This document shows positions 13,301-28,490 of a DNA stretch of 64,000 nt, piece by piece. Source of the DNA: Hamiltosporidium tvaerminnensis. Its lineage: Eukaryota > Microsporidia > Dubosqiidae. The notes below the pieces were generated by a model that worked only from the letters and a program-made list of their open reading frames with translations, did not search any database and was not told where the DNA came from. The stretch is taken from contig JAKIMF020000013.1 in assembly GCA_022605425.2 (NCBI GenBank), forward strand, positions 806,001 to 870,000, given 5' to 3'. Each line of letters begins with the position of its first letter. The first letter of the stretch is position 1. The position numbers were made by a program, and so were the translations under genes.

Positions 13301-15626
13301 TCATTGTGTAGGGTCTTCAAATTTTCTAGTTTAAAACTGGTTTTAGCTTAGGAATTATAAACTATAAATGATAGATTAGTACCAAAAAAAATTATAATAA
13401 GATTTAAATCTTAAGAAGCCACTTTTCAGAAAATTATATTTCATCAAAACATGGTGCAAACTCATATTTTCTTTTATAAATATTTTGTTTTTGTATTCTA
13501 TATTTCTAATAAACATCAGAACTGGTTCTATCAGCCTATGAAATTCTTGTTCGCAACAGATATAAAGCAGATTAAGCTAACACATACAAATATTGGTTTT
13601 CATGGGTGTGGTATTGCGAGCGCTAAGGGGCAAACTCAGAAATTATAATTTTATTTCGGAGCAAACAATTTCAATAACCACTTTGATTTTAGAGTGTTAG
13701 CGCTTACTTTGAAAGTAAATTTCTAGAGAAATCTCAATATAACTAACCGATTCTGGATATATAGTAGAATTTCTAAATCAGAATGGATCTCATATAAAAT
13801 AATACATTTTTGTTAAGGTTTTTGTATTTTAAGTTCATGTAAAAAAATCTGTGAAAATTTATTCATTCAAATTTTTGTTATGCAAAAGCTTAGATAAATC
13901 TCGTTATAACATTTATATAATTAGATATTCATTACATTTTAAATAAAGAGAGTTCAAATTTTTAAATATTATTTATTTTTTACATTCAAAAAATAACAGA
14001 TGGTGAGATTTTTTGTTTTTATGATTCCTTTTTCGAACTTTATCCTGTAATTTGATATTTTTTATAACCTTAGAAAATAAAAAATAAATATATTATAAGT
14101 CTACTTTAAACCAAAAAGGGTACCTAAAATATAGTCAGAAAAAAACGATAAAAATTACCTCTTAATTATTATTCAGTTTTGTTTTGTTTGCTTTGTTCTA
14201 TTAAAGGTTGAAAATTCATTAAAAATAGTCTAAATTTTAATAATAATGCCAAAAATATATATTTAAAGACTACAGTGGCAGTTTAGGCGTTTTTAATTTA
14301 GATTACTTTTTTATAACAATAATGCTTAAATAAATAATGTGCAATTATGAAAATAAATATTTGAAAAATATTTCTTCAAATAATTTTGTCGAAATTACCT
14401 CTCATTTTTTTTTCCAATATTATGTTTATATTTAACATAAAATTAGCTAGTTCAAAATCCCAATAAAGTCGACATTTTATTGTTTATTGCGTGTAAAACA
14501 AGTAATATCAGGATGAAATGCTTGAATAATTTATGCATAATTTCATCTAATGTTTTCATGTATTGCGCGTTAATTTAAATCCTATTAGATGCAGTTTGCG
14601 AAATAGCCTTTTGATATTTATTATAAAGGATATTTCTATTTTTATAACAACGTAACCGATAGGATTTTTCGTTTTAACCCTTAATTAAATAATCGAAACA
14701 AAGAAAGTGAACTTTTTGTAATTTCTAATATATTTATACAATGTATTATTGATGCTTAAAGGGTTCCCTGTATCATAGATTGAAGTATATGAACAAAAAT
14801 ACGGCTTTTCGCTCATACAATAAATTTTGTTGAAGAAAAAAAGCAAAAAGAATTTTAAATATTTTAGATGATTAACAAAAAATAGCAATAGATCGAATAC
14901 CTAGTCTCATTATATATGTATCTTCACATAAGTAATTACTATTCTATGAGATTGGTTTCATACTTTGATTCGGAATATTTGAGATTTATTTTGTCCAGCA
15001 TAATACGCATCTTTTATAAAAATACTGGAACCTAAGAAAATTTACATTTTTTATTGAGCGATTCTTTTTTTAATAAACAGAGGATCTATATAATGAACTA
15101 ATACATTGTAAAGCAAACATAGATAATATTCTAGAAGGAATTAATACATATTGTTTTAGGCTGTTTTTTAAACACAGTTGTTTTGATTTAAAGTATTATT
15201 GGGGCAAAATATTAGGATTCACCAAACGCAATTAGGTTAAATTTAAATTTATTTAGACTTTCGTCTGATACTCTAAAAAGAAGATTTGTTACTGAATCTA
15301 GGTTTTTTTAATTTCGAAACAGCAAATCTTAGATTTTTTTCATGTTTAGCAGTTGCACAAATTATTCTAGAATCAAAAATAAACTATTTTTGCAATAGCT
15401 GCAAAATTGCTTTAATAACACTTTATATATTCCAGAACTCCTTTGAATTATAAGGATCGCTTTTATATTAATATGCTAGCAAAAGCAAAGAACCGAGTTA
15501 CCACGAACAAAATACCTTCTCAACATTCATCTTATAAAAAAACAAGAAATTTATATATTTGGAAAATAAAACGCAGAAAATTGTAGTGCTATAATTATAG
15601 AAAAGAAGCTTTTGTATATCAAAATA
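7343..15626. other. Long A+T-rich gene desert
   Basis: More than 8 kb contain no frame with domain-like composition; the longest frames (for example 9602-9841, 13451-13648 and 14888-14685 on the minus strand) are short, lysine/isoleucine/asparagine- or phenylalanine-rich, and look random for this base composition. No tandem array or tRNA-like cloverleaf was recognised. Confidence 0.5.
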
Positions 15627-15834
15627 GATGGAGGGCTCATAATCATATTAAAATCTATCTGTTTTGCTATAGGTTTAACAATTCATATAAATTATTGCTG
15701 TCATTATGGTGATATATAAACTACCCTGATTCTATAAGCCAATTCTGTATAACAGCGAGTTATTTAAAAATAAAAGACTTAAACAGGAAAAGTGCATCTG
15801 TGCATTCTTGACACCGAAAAGTCTAAGAGTAAAA
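15627..15834 (-). repeat. SINE-like ~225-bp repeat, copy 3 (decayed, inverted)
   Basis: On the minus strand it reads from TTCGGTGTCAAGAATG through GGCTTATAGAATC to the tail AAAACAGATAGATTTTAAT and a terminal CCTCCATC. The order and spacing match the family, although the sequence is strongly diverged. Confidence 0.55.
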
Positions 15835-18800
15835 TATCTAAAACCGATCTATATCAATATACTTTTTTATCTGCATGTTGTAACGTTTTTTCGAACATAT
15901 AAGTAGTTAGTCTGATTTTAAACGTTGAAAAATATATAATACAAAAATTTGTTAGTATATTAATAGTTAGAGATGCATCCTATTATGGTTTAAGTATTCT
16001 ACAAGTGAAATTTTAATTTATATATGATTATTTTGCAAATTAATATGTGTTTAAATTGAAGGTTGCTTAATGAATGTAAAAATTGTATATTTTTTGGTTT
16101 TGTGGTCTCGATCATCAAACTAGTGATATCAGTTATTATGGTAAATGCAGCATAAAAATCCCCTTATAAATTGACAAAATATTGTAATTCTAATATGCTT
16201 TGAAATAAATATCTTTAATTATGTAATGGCTGAAATATTTATCAAAAAGTTTGAAAAAAATAAATTACTTGTTTTAAAAAGAAAAAAAGATGAGTCACTT
16301 TAATACCATATATTCTAGATTTAGAAAGTGCGATCTTAAAAATAATAGATTATATTTTCTTGGTTTATCGTTTAACTAGGTTATATTTTCTATTTTCTTC
16401 ATAAAAGTTATATTTTATTGTGGCAAAAACATTACGTCTATAATTTCATTTTTTTATCACGAGACTATGCCTTTCGTATAACCTAAGTCATTTAACAAAA
16501 TATTTAAATATGCTTTAATTATGTGTCATGGTAGAATTAGATGACTTTATAGTCGATTAGTGTTATTCGTAGTATTATGAACCTAATTACCCAATAATTC
16601 GAAATAATAATAACATATTCTATCTAAATACAAAGTTGATGTAAGCTGAATTCGATAATGATAGCTATAATTTTGTCTATTTTCGATCGAGATATTCTTA
16701 CATGAATGTTTCGAAGATCTGAAATCTAGTAGAGGAAATGGGAAATTTAGACGAACATGTTTTAAAGTATTTAAATAAATTTTTTGTAAGAATTTATTTT
16801 AACAGTTAAACAATTCCTTTTTATATTATGACACTAGATGTTTAGTTGTCTATTGTATTTATATTCTATAGATGTAAAGTATCCTTTTATAATCAATGTA
16901 TAGTTCTTACTGCACTTTTTTATCATGAAAATTATATTTATGAATTTTTCCTCTGAAAATTTAAAATTTTCGAATTTGTATTTTTGGATAATACATACAT
17001 TTGGCTATAAAAATATTGCATTAGATCAATATAATATATTTAAACATTTAAAAGTATATTTCCAGAACATTGTACTATTATCTTTACAAAAAATGTGTTG
17101 ATTTACCTTGATACTTATGCAAGCGTTAAAAATTACTGATTTCTTAATCATTCGCTTTTAATATTTACATTCGGTGGCTATTTTACTAAATTAAAAAATT
17201 TTAACAAATAAAGAATATTAAAGAGAATCTAGCTATTTAAATATAAATCGGATTCTATTTCTGAGATTTATGTAAGATGTGTCGAAGAAAGGCTAATAAT
17301 ATTAAATATTCTGTGCTTTCGATATAATTGCACGCAATGTAGAGCGTAATTACAGCTCTGAATATTCCGATTTGAGCTGCTATTTTTATAATAGTATCCT
17401 TGGTATTTAAAAGAGTCAGAAAAATACATCGAAAACTAAATATATTATTCTGTTTAACTATACATTTATTATCATGCGAAACAATACACAAATGATCATG
17501 ATTAAAACAAACCCAACTAAAATCCCAAAAAACCATACATTTTATATAATAGGAAGAATATATAGCGATAAGATAAGTTGAGTAAAAAAATTAGATGAAA
17601 AAATAAAACTAAATAGTAAGTGTGATACGATAATTCGTTAAGATCAAATATTTTTTTTTTGCGTTAACTAAATAATTCTTAAAGAACAAAAATATTATAA
17701 TCACTTTCCTATTTACACTTAATCCTTATTTTTTTTCTTTCTTAATGAAAAAATTCGAGAAAAACTATAATGAAATCTGGTTTACATCGAAATGCCTTTT
17801 GATATACATTTCTTAATTGAGATTAAGATTTTATGAATTTATTTATTAATTTAATTTTTTGCTGTTACTTAAATCATCAACTAAAAACATATATGCATTT
17901 ATAATTGCATATTATGACACAAAGAAGTCTAATACACGATCTCAAGTCCAAATTTTAGTGTCTCTATAAATTAAAAATTTTGATAACTAAAGATAAAAAA
18001 ATATATACAAAATAGTTGTTTTGAAATTCTAATATTAAACCTTTAAAATAGAATATTTGTGTTTCAATGCTGATAAGGTATCATTGGAGCTTCGTTAATA
18101 GGGTGTTATATCAACTGTTTGTTTGTGAAAATTTTTTTTGTGTGCTTTTTTATCTCTAATTTGTTTCTACGATATTGTTAACTTTAGAAGCTCAATATCT
18201 TCGAAACTTTACTTTATAATATTCAATTAATTTATTAATCTAAAAATTACACAAAATTAAAAATCAAAATTATCATCCTAAATTTTTAATATCTTATCAA
18301 TTTATGGTGTTTATAATTTATTTCTAAATTATGTTTATTTTGCATTAACTACAAAAAAATTCAAATAAATTTTATTTGGGTTTAAAACACTTAGCATCAT
18401 ATTATAATTTTAAGTAATTGAGATTTGTACCTAAATATTCGGATCTTATTCATAAAATTGCATATAACGAAAGGTATTGCATAAATAAGATTTGCTAGAA
18501 ATTAAGTCTAGAAATTTACGCGGAAACATTATTCTACTTATTTTAGAAAATTGTTTAGTTCAATTTACTATTTAAATAGTATATAAGCACCTAGTTTTTA
18601 CAAATGAAAGAATATTTAGCAAATTTTTGCTATATTATTGGAACTAATATTTTAATCTTGTTTTTGAAACATGTCTTTGTTGAGATATGGGATCAAATGA
18701 TGTTTTTAATACTATCTTAATATATTTCTTAAAAAAACTGTTGTCATTCTTTTCATAAAATATCGCTGGTTTGAATTTAATATGTACAAATGAAAAGGAA

Positions 18801-21800
18801 CTATATCATTAATATATATTTTTAACGATTAGATATGCAAAATAGTCATATAACTTAAATTTATGGATTTTCTATGTTTTATACAATCTTTGTTTACCAA
18901 ATCTTTAATTAATTATAACGTTTTCTAAAGTCAATAAATACGGAAAATTATAAAAATTAAAAAATCAAGGTTTAAAGACATTATTTCAGTAGATTTCGAA
19001 TGGCTTATACCGTCTTACGTCGAAATTCTATAGACTACGAATACTAATTAATTTACTAAAGTTACGATTACATAGATTTCTTTACTCTTTGGCTGTAATT
19101 AGTAAATTTAAAAGTGTACCCACTTTCAGCATATTAATAGTTCATAATCCAAAGGTTATATATATAAGTGTATATAATTATACAAGTTTACATTACTGTT
19201 ATGTTAACGGTTCTTGTAAGTACAACTTTTAATTTTATACACTAATGCTTTCTATAGATCATTTAATATTCATAAAAATATTTGGCTTTAAAAGAAATAA
19301 ATTTTCGGATTCCGGTGTATTGGCCTCTTTAATTATTAAATATTTGCACATAAATTGGCATAAAAAGGAAACAAGTTTTAAGTTCTTGCACAAAAAAAGC
19401 ATTTTCGGTTCTAAACTGATCATACGAATGCGACCTTAAAGCAGTAGATCACATGAGGCTAAGTATTTATTTCTTGAAACAAAATTAGACTGAGTTCGAA
19501 AAGTAAGTACTGCACATAAGACCTAATTAAACGTCAATAAAGATGCGTTTTTGCAATTAGAGCAAAATTTATAATTTAAAAGTAATATATTCGTATCGAA
19601 ATATTTATTTCGGCGACTTGTTAATTTATATAATTTGTAATATGTAATCAAAATAAAAATATTTTTTTTGTGGTTTGCGGCTTTCTAAATTAGTATTTAA
19701 TATTGTTATTTTGTACAAATCTTTTGTTATAATCTCATTTTGATATAAACTTTGAAGTTAGACATAGCGTTCCTAGAAAAGGCATGAAATTTTACGGCAC
19801 ATACAACGTATTTGGATTAAAAATAATGCTTTGTATTGAAAGCAGTACGTTCTAAACACTAAAAGTTAGAAACGTTTTTCTAAGAACACATCAAATATAC
19901 ATTTCATAAATTAAAATACATTATAAGCCCCTGGTTTTAGTACTAAGCCTTCAAAAAATTTTGGTTTGGCGAATGTACCTGCTTTTATTCTTTTTTTGAT
20001 TCAAGATAAATAAATGTACTTTTTATGCTCTATTTAGGTTTACAACATAATCAGAGTCAAAAATAACATGTTTTCTTCTTTAAATGCAATTTTCAACTGT
20101 GCCCTCGCAAATTATTTCATTAAACCATTGCATCACTTTCATTATGTAATCTAAGATCAATATTTAATCCATGTTTTTGTGCCATGAACTAAGATATTTA
20201 AGATTTTAGTATTAATTGAGATCTTAGGTTTAGTTTATCCAATCAAAAATTCAATAAAATTAGATAAAATAAAAATCGTTGATTATTCTACTCTAATAAG
20301 AAATAAACCCGAATACAATTATATATACAGAATTATAATAAGAACCCCGTGGTCTTGAGGCTTTATTGGGAGCACGAATGCACATACATTAATACAATTT
20401 CTTCTGATCTTTAGCAAAAATACATTATATTATTTACCTCATAATGTTAGTTTAGAAAACTTTAGTCACAAATTCATTTAGGTCTAATAACTGAATAAAT
20501 TCTAACACGGAATTCAAGGGATAATTAAAGCCTCTCTCAAAAAGTTTATGATGAATAAAAGTTATGAATTTATGTTTGAATTGAATTGTGAGTGTTTATT
20601 CTTTAGTCTGGTCAATTTTAAGTTCTTGGACATTTAGTGTATATGAGAGTACAAAATTGTTACATATGCGTTGATATTATAGACCAGGAACTATGTAATA
20701 ATAGAATAGCTTTGCGCAATTCTATTTGTTTCGGATGTCATGTCATCGGTTTTTATGTTTATCGCGTATTTTAATGCTATTCACAGACACAAAACGAGGT
20801 TTCACACTTTTTCTGAAATTGCGGTTTTATATATTTAATATTTTTCAGCTACGCATTGGAAATCTTTGAACATGAAACTTTTATTATTTTAGCATATTGT
20901 AATAGTAGATGGTTTTCTGACTTAAAATATACTCAAATAATATTTTCTTATTTCTTTTATGTTAATATATCGTGTAAAATCTAAAAGAACATAAAAATCC
21001 ACGGCAGTATAAATTCTTATTAAAATCATTCTGGATTTTAAAATTTTGATGAGTTTTTTGCAAATATATTATAGCTATTTCTTGTGCTAATATGAAGGGA
21101 ATCATATACGAAATGAAATATATTGCAGAAGTATTTGATGTTCTTTTGGCCAAAAAATGAATAAATTCGCATCAATTCTTACGGTAATCTTTGCGCATAT
21201 TTTCGTTAAGCTCAATTAATAACCATTTTCTTGTTTACATATATTTAAATTGAAGTAAAATAGTGACGGAATAGAGAAAATCAAGACAAAAAAAAGAACA
21301 AGATAATACGTTATTTATTTTGCGCAATGCTATCAGTAAGAACATTTTTTCCGAGAGAAATATTGTATCAGAAAGTACATGAATAATCTATATAGGCTTT
21401 GGAATTTTAAATGAATATATTATTATAAATAAAAATAGACTCGCATATATTTTTACAAAGTATAGACGAGTTTGTCGTATTCGCGACATATTAGAAGACC
21501 TAGTCACTAAATGACTAAACAGTTGTGTAAAAGGTAATATTCGGATTGGGAATCTCATGACTTTATATATTTTTTGTTAGTACATTGCGTAAGCTACTGT
21601 AACGTCGAAAATCAAACCTGTTTTTCCGAAATTGCCATGAGAAACCGTTTGAATGCAAATGACTTAAATAGATAAATATTGTTGAATGTTTGTTTGTATT
21701 CGATGAAAAATGTCTCCATTTATGAATATTCTTATGGGATCTAGTATATAACGTTTCGAAAATAAAGTCTAGTTAATAAATTGTTCGAGAACACTCAATA

Positions 21801-22090
21801 TTTACAGTTTCTGTATTCACCTTTTTTATGTTATCATTTGAGCTTCTGCGAATATTTCATTGAATTTTAAAATATATTTTTATGTAATAAGATTAACATT
21901 GACTATTTTTTCATTCTTTGAAAAATATTATCACTTAATAATTGATTGTTAAATACCTGAAACCAAACACATTTGGATTTATTTCTAGCTCTTTGTAAGA
22001 AGAATTACGAGGTTTAGTTGTAATTATTCGTTAATTATAATAAAAACAGAATAGAAGAACTTATAAAACTATGTAACTTTACTCCTAATT
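15835..22090. other. A+T-rich gene desert
   Basis: No supported gene or repeat copy was found. Short frames such as 17536-17255 (minus) and 19245-19439 have no recognisable domain. Confidence 0.5.
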
Positions 22091-22100
22091 TTTTAAAACT

Positions 22101-22826
22101 TTATTTAAAAGTATCACATCTTTTTAAAATAGTGGCAAGTGTTATATTTTTTTATGACATTAACGCAGTTCTAGGTTTAACATAAATAACTGCTACCCCA
22201 AAACTCCATCAGTAACCCCTGCGATACCTACGTCCCAAAGCCTTTCATTTACCAGGTGTGTAGAACCTAATTACTAGGCGAGGCAGTTGCCCGGAGTTCG
22301 TTAATGTCCGTTGCATGGAGTGTGATCGAAGGCCGAAGCCTCCCCTGGGCTTCCCCAAGACTATGCAGCATTCCCACTTACTCTACATTTTCTGAACCCA
22401 ATAAACTTCTAGCTAAGATATATTTCAGAGATTTACATGGGGTCCACCTAGACAGTGCAATGTCATACCAACAGGTATAACCTGCTACTTAGCTCTCCCG
22501 GCTTTAAATGATTTTTTATTTTATATCTACCAGGCGCTAAGTCTTCTAACCCGAGTGAGCAAGGCTAGGTTTCCATGCTTTTACATGGCAATTACCTACA
22601 TGTTCAGCTGCGGTCTGCAATCTGGTTACATAAAAAACTACAAATAAATTTGTAGAAAAAGTTTCTCCATTTCTTAGACCTCTCCTCCTCATAACAACTC
22701 CCAAAGAACAACCAAAGATGTAGTGTGGTTTTATTCCCACCAAAAATCCAAACAATGATCTCACACCAGTTTCACACACTCATTGCCAAGCAGAAAGTTT
22801 TTTATGTGGTTATCCTCCCTCCACCA
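22101..22826 (+). mobile_element. 726-bp repeat family, copy B with target-site duplication
   Basis: This is the cleanest plus-strand copy. It starts TTATTTAAAAGTATCACATC and ends CCTCCCTCCACCA. It is flanked by identical TTTTAAAACT at 22091-22100 and 22827-22836, which defines the ends and shows it was inserted. It contains three short hairpins: ATACC/GGTAT (22465-22478), CCATG/CATGG (22573-22588) and CTACAAA/TTTGTAG (22638-22655). The minus frame 22779-22546 is not conserved in other copies, so coding is unlikely. There are no terminal inverted repeats and no poly-A tail. The last ~100 bp resemble the end of the SINE-like repeats. How it moves is unknown. Confidence 0.85.
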
Positions 22827-22836
22827 TTTTAAAACT

Positions 22837-25800
22837 AAAAATTATAGATTTAAATATGATATTTGCTTCTTTTTTTAAAGGTACTTTTAAAGACTCGGCA
22901 TCCTATCGAGTACATTATATTTTAATTTCAATAATTTTATCTTAAATCATGTAAAATACCGTAACATAAAAGATTTTTTTTATAAGTTCGAATTTGGCTT
23001 TTTTTGTATTTAAATATTTCGATTCATTTGATATCGTGCTTTTCTTTATAATTGGCTATATATTAGTTCTTGGACTGTGGGACTATGATATTTTAAAATT
23101 ATGCAAGTTCGAACCTTGATCTATCTTTCGATTAGACATACAGTAAAAATATTTCTGTCTTATATTTATAGAGTTCGGTTTGTTGTTTATATGAAAAATA
23201 TTTTTATAAATTAGTATGCGCATGAAACTATTTGATAATATTTTATAAAATGCGCAAATTTCTAATTTTAAGTATTTGTATGATACTACTGATGTTTTAC
23301 GATTTTAGAAGCTGAAAATTTAACGAAATTTTAAAAATTCAAATTTTAGAGCTCAAATTGCTTTTAAACGAAAGTATAGGATTTCTGAAATATCCATTGT
23401 GATTTAAAAATTAATAAAGACTTTAATTTAAATGACAATTAGCGTTCTTCAGGTACAATAAGAGACAATTTAGCATCATAATATGCATTTTTTTCTGAGT
23501 AAAAATTTATTTTTTAACTAATTAATAAATGATTTTTAATATGAAGTACTTGTTTGACTTAGATTGTTGCAAAAATCGCTTTTATTCTTCATTTAAAATT
23601 CTAAAATGTTTGAAGTGTTATCCCATGGCGTATTTTTACATCCAAATTGTGTGTTTGGATTACATATATTTTATATTGGTATTAATTTTATGTTTTCATA
23701 GCCCCACTATTGATTGGATAGGATTTGATAAGTTTGACTAGTTCTATAATTACACAACCAAATGAGTTACATGGTTCCCGAAATTCTGCAAGAAATACTG
23801 AATTTATATAATTCCACTTAAAGAGACTATTTTATACCAGTTAAATTTAATTACAAACGCTGGTTTCAAGATGACTTACTGAATAAATCACACAATCCGT
23901 TTTCTCATTATATTTTATTTTTTAAAAGCAAAACCACAGACAGAAATATATTATTCATAATTATTTAAACAACAAATTTAATAAGATAAACAGATAAAAT
24001 CTCTATATATTTAATAATACTTTATGCAGAGCTTTTAAGGCGAGGAGACAAAATAAATCTATCTTTTGTGAATTTATTTAGAAATCAGTTATAACGAATG
24101 TTTTTTTTCATGAAATGTTGAATTCTAGGATTTGATGTTATGTTTTAATAGTTTGTTATGAAAAAAAGGTTCTTATATAAGATATCGTCTTAATCTTGAT
24201 TTTTTTAAAAAATATATTCACATTTTTTTATATTTCTATTTTCAAAATGATATTAAGATGAAGTATTTTTATGGTTTAAAAATATTTATCTTAAATATTT
24301 AATAATAATTCGGTCGAGTTATAATAAATCTCTTATGTAAATAAAAAAACAATAACATGTACATGATTTTTTCGTAAATTTAAAGGTTGAATTTTCTTTA
24401 TAAAATACAATTTTTATAATTTATGAAGACCTTTAAAGTTATTGAAATCAAATAAAGCTTCTTTAAGTAGTTTATTTCTTTGGATAAATGTTTACACTCA
24501 AAGAAATTTTTTCTAAGCGCTTTGAAATAAAATTTGTATTTCGATCTACAAATTTGTCAATTTTTTATCTTCACTAACTAAATAAGTTCCTCAATCGATT
24601 TGTTTTAAAATGTGCCAAACTACCTGATAATTTTATAACAGCGTAAAACTAATAAATTTTATATTAAGGTTTAAGTAGGTAATTTCGGTTTTTTTATTAT
24701 ATTGGTACTTTAGAGACAAAAATTATTTTACCATTGTATTTTTCAAACGAGAAAAACTGGTTGAATCATAGAAACAAATTTCAACATAACTTATAAAACA
24801 AAAATATGTTTTTTTTCTTTTTCTATATTTTTGTAATTTACGTTCTCGAAATCGATTGATAAAATCTTATATAAATAAATAAATGCAATTGAATGCTATT
24901 CTGTTATCTGCCATAAATATTTGAATTGGGCAAAAATATCATCTTGGTGTTTTCTCTTGAGCTATCGTCCCTATTCGTTTACATTACTTTATAATTTTGC
25001 AATAGAAACCAAAACGAGATGATATGAAAAACAAAAAATTTAGCGTGTTTTGTTTAAAATACATAAAGGGATGATAGAATGTAAACGCTATATTTGGTGT
25101 AATGTTTTCGATACTCATATTGCTGACTAATTACATCTTGGATTATATATTATCCATAAATTTTGTTATTAAAATGTAAAACTAAAAAAAATTATAGCCA
25201 AATTAATAAAAATTTGTAGTGAACTGTTTGCAACTTGTGTATTTTGTATTTATTCGAGAGCTATGCATAAATTTTTATTTTATATGATAGAAAGTATGGG
25301 GAATAGAAGATGTGATTTTTTTAATTTTAGATCTAAGCTTTATCAAACATAATTCGAATACTCAAATTATGTCAGCGTAGCGTTTTCTGTAAAAGATTTT
25401 TTTCCTGATTTCTAGAATAATATAAGCTTTTGATCAAAAATAGAAGGTTCAAAGGATTTAATACTTGTTTTGCTTAAAAGATTCAAAAAAAAGGATTTTC
25501 ATATGTTCATTTAAATGAACTTGTATAGCATAGGTATACATTTTAGACTCATATGACTTTAGTTAATATTCTGCCGACATTTATCAATCAGGGAAATAAA
25601 TAATAAACGTTGAGAATCAATCTTTCTATAGTTTATTCTAAAAAAAAAGAAATTTACGTGGTCTAGAAATCATGAGCATGTGTGAACAGTAGAGATCAAA
25701 TAAATAATTTATCTTAAATCTACTATTTGATAGATATTTTTTTATATTATAAAAAGTGCAAATACAAAAAAAATATGTTTTTAAAATGTATATGATACAA

Positions 25801-28258
25801 ATATCATTTTAAATTGAGATTAATTATTTGTTTTGACATGAAAAAGATTTCCAATTAAGCATTTTCTAATGTTGTGTAAATTATTTTTAACGAGATCAAC
25901 ATGTTTATGAATTGTAAGGCTCTAAATTGTGTATTTTATGATAATATGATCGTTACAAATATTGTATTTTTCATACGAATAAGTTTATCTTTTAAGATTC
26001 AAATTTTGACCTATATAGTTTTATTTGTGAATTCACAACTCGGTAATTTTATGTTTTGATGATAGAATAAATTATTAGACTTGATTTATAAAAATTAGTT
26101 TTATTTTATTTCTATTTTGTTTTATTTGACTTCCAATCTAAGTTTGGCATTAAAATGACATAAATTAAACTATTTTGGTATTTTTTTGAGAAATATTTAA
26201 AACAATCCATTCTCTTCGTCTCACAACAATACGCAACCGATACTAATTATTGTTAATTTAAACTGGATATTTGTCTTTCATAATAATATAATTATATACT
26301 ATTTGCATGGGAAGTTTTTGCATTGTTTTAATGAGATTTATTATGGAATAACATTTTACATTTTCTAAGACAAATATTATATCCAATATTTACAAAAGAA
26401 AAGTAAATTTTTTTCTTTTACTATCAGGGTGTGTTTCGTTTTGTGACTTTTTAAAAAAACTTTACATATTCACGTAATTTTTATATTTTTATTCTTACAA
26501 TTGTTTGTTTCTGTATGTCGCTTTATTATTTTTCATTTTTTATGACTAGATTCATGCTTTTGTTCTCAATTATTAGTTCGTCTCGTTAAACAAAAGTTTC
26601 GCAGAATTCATCCTAATAGAAGTTATTATCTTAAAGTATCTGCTGTTGAAATGTTATAGTTGTACGGGAATAAAGTTTCTAACATAAATCATCATAAGAA
26701 ATTAATATCTCTAAATAAAAAAATACTGATTTTTTTTAAAAGTTATGCTAAAAAGAAGTTTTTAAATAGAGCAATATTATAAATAAATTCTCTGAAAATA
26801 AAAGACGGGTAAAGTGCAAACATATTTCTTTGATTTTCGTATTCCAAATCCATAAACCAAGCTTTTACGCTTATGAAAACAAAGTTTGTCTTTCATAAAT
26901 GCTTCCTATGATTTATTTCATGGTAATATAGAGACCATGAGACTGAATATTTGGATATTAACTTGAAAGGAGCTCGAAACTCATGGTTAACAAGTAAAAA
27001 TATAATTTTTTATTTTCTCTTGTCTTTATGTGTAAACAGTATTTCATTCTTTTTATATGGATGTAAATCGAATCTAAATAAGAGAATCGATTTTAGTATA
27101 ATTTAAATTTTATTACATATTACCTTATTTTTAAAAAAATTTAATATTTAAAAATCTGAACTATAAGAACCTAATTTTGAAAATTATAGGAATCTATGCT
27201 ACATATTAAAAATTATTTGGTTTATATCCATGCTTAGGTTCACTAATTTCGTTTATTATAAATTTTAGCACGAAGGAATTTTCCTAGGAAATTTTTGATA
27301 TATTGCATCATGTGATTGTATTCTGCCGTAGAGTCTTTTTAAATACCTTGAATTTATTTTCATTTGCTTAATTTATTCATTATTTTCTTATGAATATATC
27401 TGGATATGGCTATTTTTTGCTTTAAAGTAAGGATATGCGCCTGCATGTTATAGAAGAAATAAAGCTTATAAAATAAAAATTTTATGATTAACGTTGCAGA
27501 AATAGATTAAAAACTGCATGATATTTTAAGTTGATCTATCTAGATTGCAAATTATCGCATTTTGAATCTATATTTAAATATACAAATTTTTTGCGTTTGA
27601 TAATTCTAGTTTAATTCCATTGCTAATATTCGAGCGAAATTTTTTATTTCTATTGCTTATGCTTGCGTTTGTGAATTAAAATATAAGTTTCTTTAAGTAA
27701 ATTTTTTTCGATGTATACAAAATGTTACTCAATAAACAGCGTTTGTTTCTTTAGTTCTAAACACGAAAATTTTAATTTGCAATTGCTTGATTTTCGCTAT
27801 TATCTGATTATAAAAATATGTTATAGTTATTCTTTTTTCTCTTCGCGGCGATGTAATAGCTCTTTAAATACATCCAATTATATTATGCTTACAGTTTTTT
27901 TAGTATTTCATTCTTTTTATTTAAGCATCCTCTTTGTTTGCAACTTTTTTAGTTTGTATTTCAATAATATTTTTAAGCAGAATATCGAGTTTTGCATGCA
28001 TATTTATATAGTTTTTATGAACCGAACTCAATCTTACATTTTTTTTACATAGAAAAACTGTTTGATTTCGCTTTTATTTTAATACATGACAAAAAAATCT
28101 AAAAAAGGTTGGGCTTGAAAATAAACCTTTCGTATGATTTTTTCTGCTATTTTACGCTAAATCAAATTTTTATTTATCTGTAAAACAGGTAAATATCCGA
28201 TTATTTTGCAGCAACTAGAATTTAATTTCCTAAATAATTCCACTTTTATGAAAATAAA
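22837..28258. other. A+T-rich gene desert
   Basis: No supported gene or family copy was seen. The longest frame, 27711-28052, is phenylalanine/tyrosine/serine-rich without a domain and is probably chance. Confidence 0.5.
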
Positions 28259-28490
28259 GCATCATTATTGGTACTACAACCCTGTACGAGCCTTGGTCGT
28301 TCTCTGTAATGCTTACCTTGCGGTCTTTTTCTTGTTTGTTTGTATATTTTAGTGGGTTTCGTATCAGTGTTTGGCAGAGTGGGTTGTTAGCCTATTCCCA
28401 ACCTCAAGCTAAAGGTCCAATACCTTATAATGGCTTTTTATGACAAGCAGAGAATACTTACAGCCAATTCTCCTCTCGGTACATTGGGTG
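28259..28490 (+). repeat. 240-bp module, plus-strand copy
   Basis: The sequence runs GGTACTACAACCCTGTACGA, GAGCCTTGG, AGTGGGTTTCGTATC, then GACAAGCAGAGAATACTTAC. The same order is found on the minus strand at 29354-29111, with moderate divergence. It is a dispersed element; the pair lies in opposite orientation about 0.6 kb apart. Confidence 0.75.

Noticed and set aside
23095-23120. tRNA B-box-like GTTCGAACC
   Set aside because: No matching A box or foldable acceptor stem around it.
27711-28052. 113-codon plus-strand frame
   Set aside because: Phe/Tyr/Ser-rich with no domain, no start motif and no repeat or homologue in the window; expected by chance in this composition.
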